From: an uncultured Prevotella sp.
Lineage (GTDB): Bacteria; Bacteroidota; Bacteroidia; Bacteroidales; Bacteroidaceae
Assembly: GCA_934120735.1 (NCBI GenBank)
Contig: CAKOVA010000081.1
Span: forward strand, 1 to 7,751
DNA length: 7,751 nt
Direction of reading: 5' to 3'
Under the pieces are notes generated by a model. That model was not told the origin of the DNA. It made no database searches and saw nothing but the letters and a program-made list of their open reading frames with translations. Positions within the stretch are counted from its first letter, which is position 1; every line of letters starts with the position of its first letter. Both the position numbers and the translations under genes were made by a program. Positions 7,225 through 7,751 of this stretch are shown here, one piece after another.

Positions 7225-7351
7225 GGACACATCATACAAAGGCAAGATAGTGGCTGGATTTGGCTACAAGAAACTATGTAAACATTATTCCAAACGAGTA
7301 AAATACTTCTCAAACACCCGTAAAATGGAGTAAGGAGAGATTCGATATTTT

Positions 7352-7424
7352 CCCTTAAGGGTTTTTGTATTTTCCCTTAAGGAAAAATTATTTTTCCTTA
7401 AGGGTTTGAAAATATCTCCTTAAG
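7352..7424. repeat. Array of four CTTAAG-centred palindromes at 21-22 bp spacing
   Basis: CTTAAG cores occur at 7354, 7376, 7397 and 7419, so the steps are 22, 21 and 22 bp, or about two helical turns. The first is a perfect 10-bp palindrome, CCCTTAAGGG. The second and third are flanked by T and A runs. The fourth is weaker (CTCCTTAAG). The cores are placed symmetrically around 7389. This looks like either phased binding sites on one face of the DNA or an intergenic palindromic repeat. The spacing is directly visible; the role is unknown. Confidence 0.8.
7374..7404 (+). other. 14-bp hairpin formed by the middle two palindromes
   Basis: CCCTTAAGGAAAAA (7374-7387) pairs perfectly with TTTTTCCTTAAGGG (7391-7404) across a TTA loop. 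In RNA it would be a stable stem about 150 nt past the last permease stop. Only TTTG follows it, so it is a poor intrinsic terminator. It could protect the 3' end of the operon transcript or be a by-product of the array symmetry. Confidence 0.5.
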
Positions 7425-7492
7425 TGATTTATACGAAGTTTTAATCTTGTAAAGATAAATACAATATCGCTTACTCCACACTCACCATCGAA

Positions 7493-7518
7493 AAAGCAAG
7501 CTATGCCATAGTTGCTTT
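7493..7518. other. Hairpin, terminator-like on the - strand
   Basis: AAAGCAA (7493-7499) pairs with TTGCTTT (7512-7518), and CTAT (7501-7504) pairs with ATAG (7508-7511). G7500 is bulged and the loop is GCC. On the - strand the stem runs into TTTTT (complement of 7491-7495), giving an intrinsic-terminator shape, but no - strand gene is visible to its right. On the + strand only TTT follows, so termination of the efflux operon here would be inefficient. Confidence 0.4.
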
Positions 7519-7635
7519 GCGTAGTGTCAGTTCATTTAAATCACGGTACTAAACGATTTTACCGACTTTCTTACCCATATTACAGATTGTTTGGAGATTT
7601 TCACGCTATCCTTCCTCTATCTCAACAAAAAGCAG

Positions 7636-7643
7636 TAACTTTG
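7636..7643 (+). promoter_or_regulatory. -7 box of the MATE gene
   Basis: TAACTTTG matches TAnnTTTG and is followed by CAAC, the same bases that follow the efflux operon's -7 box. It lies 32 bp upstream of ATG 7676, the same distance as in that operon. No good -33 TTG is seen about 20 bp upstream. This suggests the MATE gene has its own promoter and is not simply the sixth gene of the operon. Confidence 0.6.
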
Positions 7644-7675
7644 CAACCAAAAACAGGAAGAAAGATTGAAAGGAT

Positions 7676-7751
7676 ATGGATAATACAAAAAATCAGATAG
7701 ACATGCTTCATGGACCATTGCTCATGAAGATTATCGTATTCACACTACCTC
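7676..7751 (+). CDS. MATE-family efflux transporter, N-terminal fragment (cut by window edge)
   Basis: Twenty-five codons are visible before the window ends. The N-terminus contains QIDMLHGPLLMKIIVFTLP, which closely follows the start typical of MATE transporters in Bacteroidota and Firmicutes: a short polar leader, then D/L-x-x-GP/S-L-x-K-I-I-x-F-x-LP leading into the first membrane helix. Such proteins are Na+- or H+-coupled exporters of drugs and metabolites in the inner membrane. The start ATG 7676 follows a purine-rich GAAAGGAT and a -7 box 32 bp upstream. An in-frame ATG at 7703 would cut off part of the conserved leader. The family call rests on a short stretch and so is good but not certain. 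Confidence 0.8.
   Translation, partial: MDNTKNQIDMLHGPLLMKIIVFTLP

Larger units (their letters stand above)
7326..7478. repeat. Nested inverted repeat enclosing the CTTAAG array
   Basis: TGGAGTAAG (7326-7334) is the exact inverse of CTTACTCCA (7470-7478). Just inside, CGATATT (7343-7349) is the inverse of AATATCG (7463-7469). The two right-hand segments abut, whereas the left-hand ones are separated by 8 bp, so a folded strand would have a one-sided bulge. The unit is 153 bp and AT-rich. It could be a small palindromic intergenic element or a large RNA fold. No target-site duplication is obvious, so mobility is not supported. Confidence 0.5.
7225..7675. other. 450-bp intergenic region with palindrome array and promoter
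   Basis: I see no credible gene here. The first 100 bp (7225-7325) show nothing recognisable. Positions 7326-7478 form a nested inverted repeat holding four CTTAAG palindromes. A separate hairpin is at 7493-7518, and a -7 box for the downstream gene is at 7636-7643. A short + strand reading frame opening with TTG at 7512 runs through that promoter and is dismissed. Confidence 0.7.

Noticed and set aside
7352..7424. CRISPR array
   Set aside because: The spacing is only 21-22 bp, the repeats are short palindromes, and there are no unique spacers of CRISPR length or cas genes.
7512..7700. 62-residue + strand reading frame before the MATE gene
   Set aside because: It starts with TTG, spans the -7 box and overlaps the MATE start in another frame. 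Its residues are simply translated promoter sequence.

Overview
The window looks like chromosomal DNA of a Bacteroidales bacterium. Prevotellaceae is a reasonable guess but is not proven. The signs are Bacteroidota-type -7 boxes (TAnnTTTG) upstream of three genes, weak or absent Shine-Dalgarno sequences, an adaptor made as a lipoprotein, moderate GC in genes and very AT-rich intergenic DNA.

Layout. Positions 1-83 are the 3' end of an unidentified + strand gene. A strong hairpin terminator (149-190) separates it from a convergent AraC-family regulator on the - strand (222-1154). A divergent control region (1155-1340) follows. It holds a -7 box for each direction (12 matching bases around both) and a perfect 22-bp inverted repeat with a 48-bp spacer, which is the best candidate for the regulator's operator pair.

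From 1341 to 7224 a five-gene + strand operon encodes a complete tripartite ABC-2 efflux pump. In order these are a TolC-type outer-membrane channel, an HlyD/YbhG-type periplasmic adaptor lipoprotein, a tandem two-domain ATPase (YbhF/RbbA type) and two ABC-2 permeases (YbhS/YbhR type). The first four genes overlap end to start (8, 4 and 4 bp). The last permease follows after 50 bp with its own purine-rich ribosome site. The architecture matches the Enterobacterial ybhG-ybhF-ybhS-ybhR set with an outer-membrane channel added and an AraC regulator in place of the TetR-type one. The substrate cannot be read from the sequence. The two ATPase domains are degenerate in complementary ways, which predicts one good and one dead ATP site.

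Positions 7225-7675 have no credible gene but are highly structured. Four CTTAAG-centred palindromes sit 21-22 bp apart (7352-7424) inside a larger nested inverted repeat (7326-7478), followed by a separate hairpin (7493-7518) and a -7 box (7636-7643). The window ends in the first 25 codons of a MATE-family multidrug/Na+ antiporter (7676 onward), so two unrelated efflux systems lie side by side.
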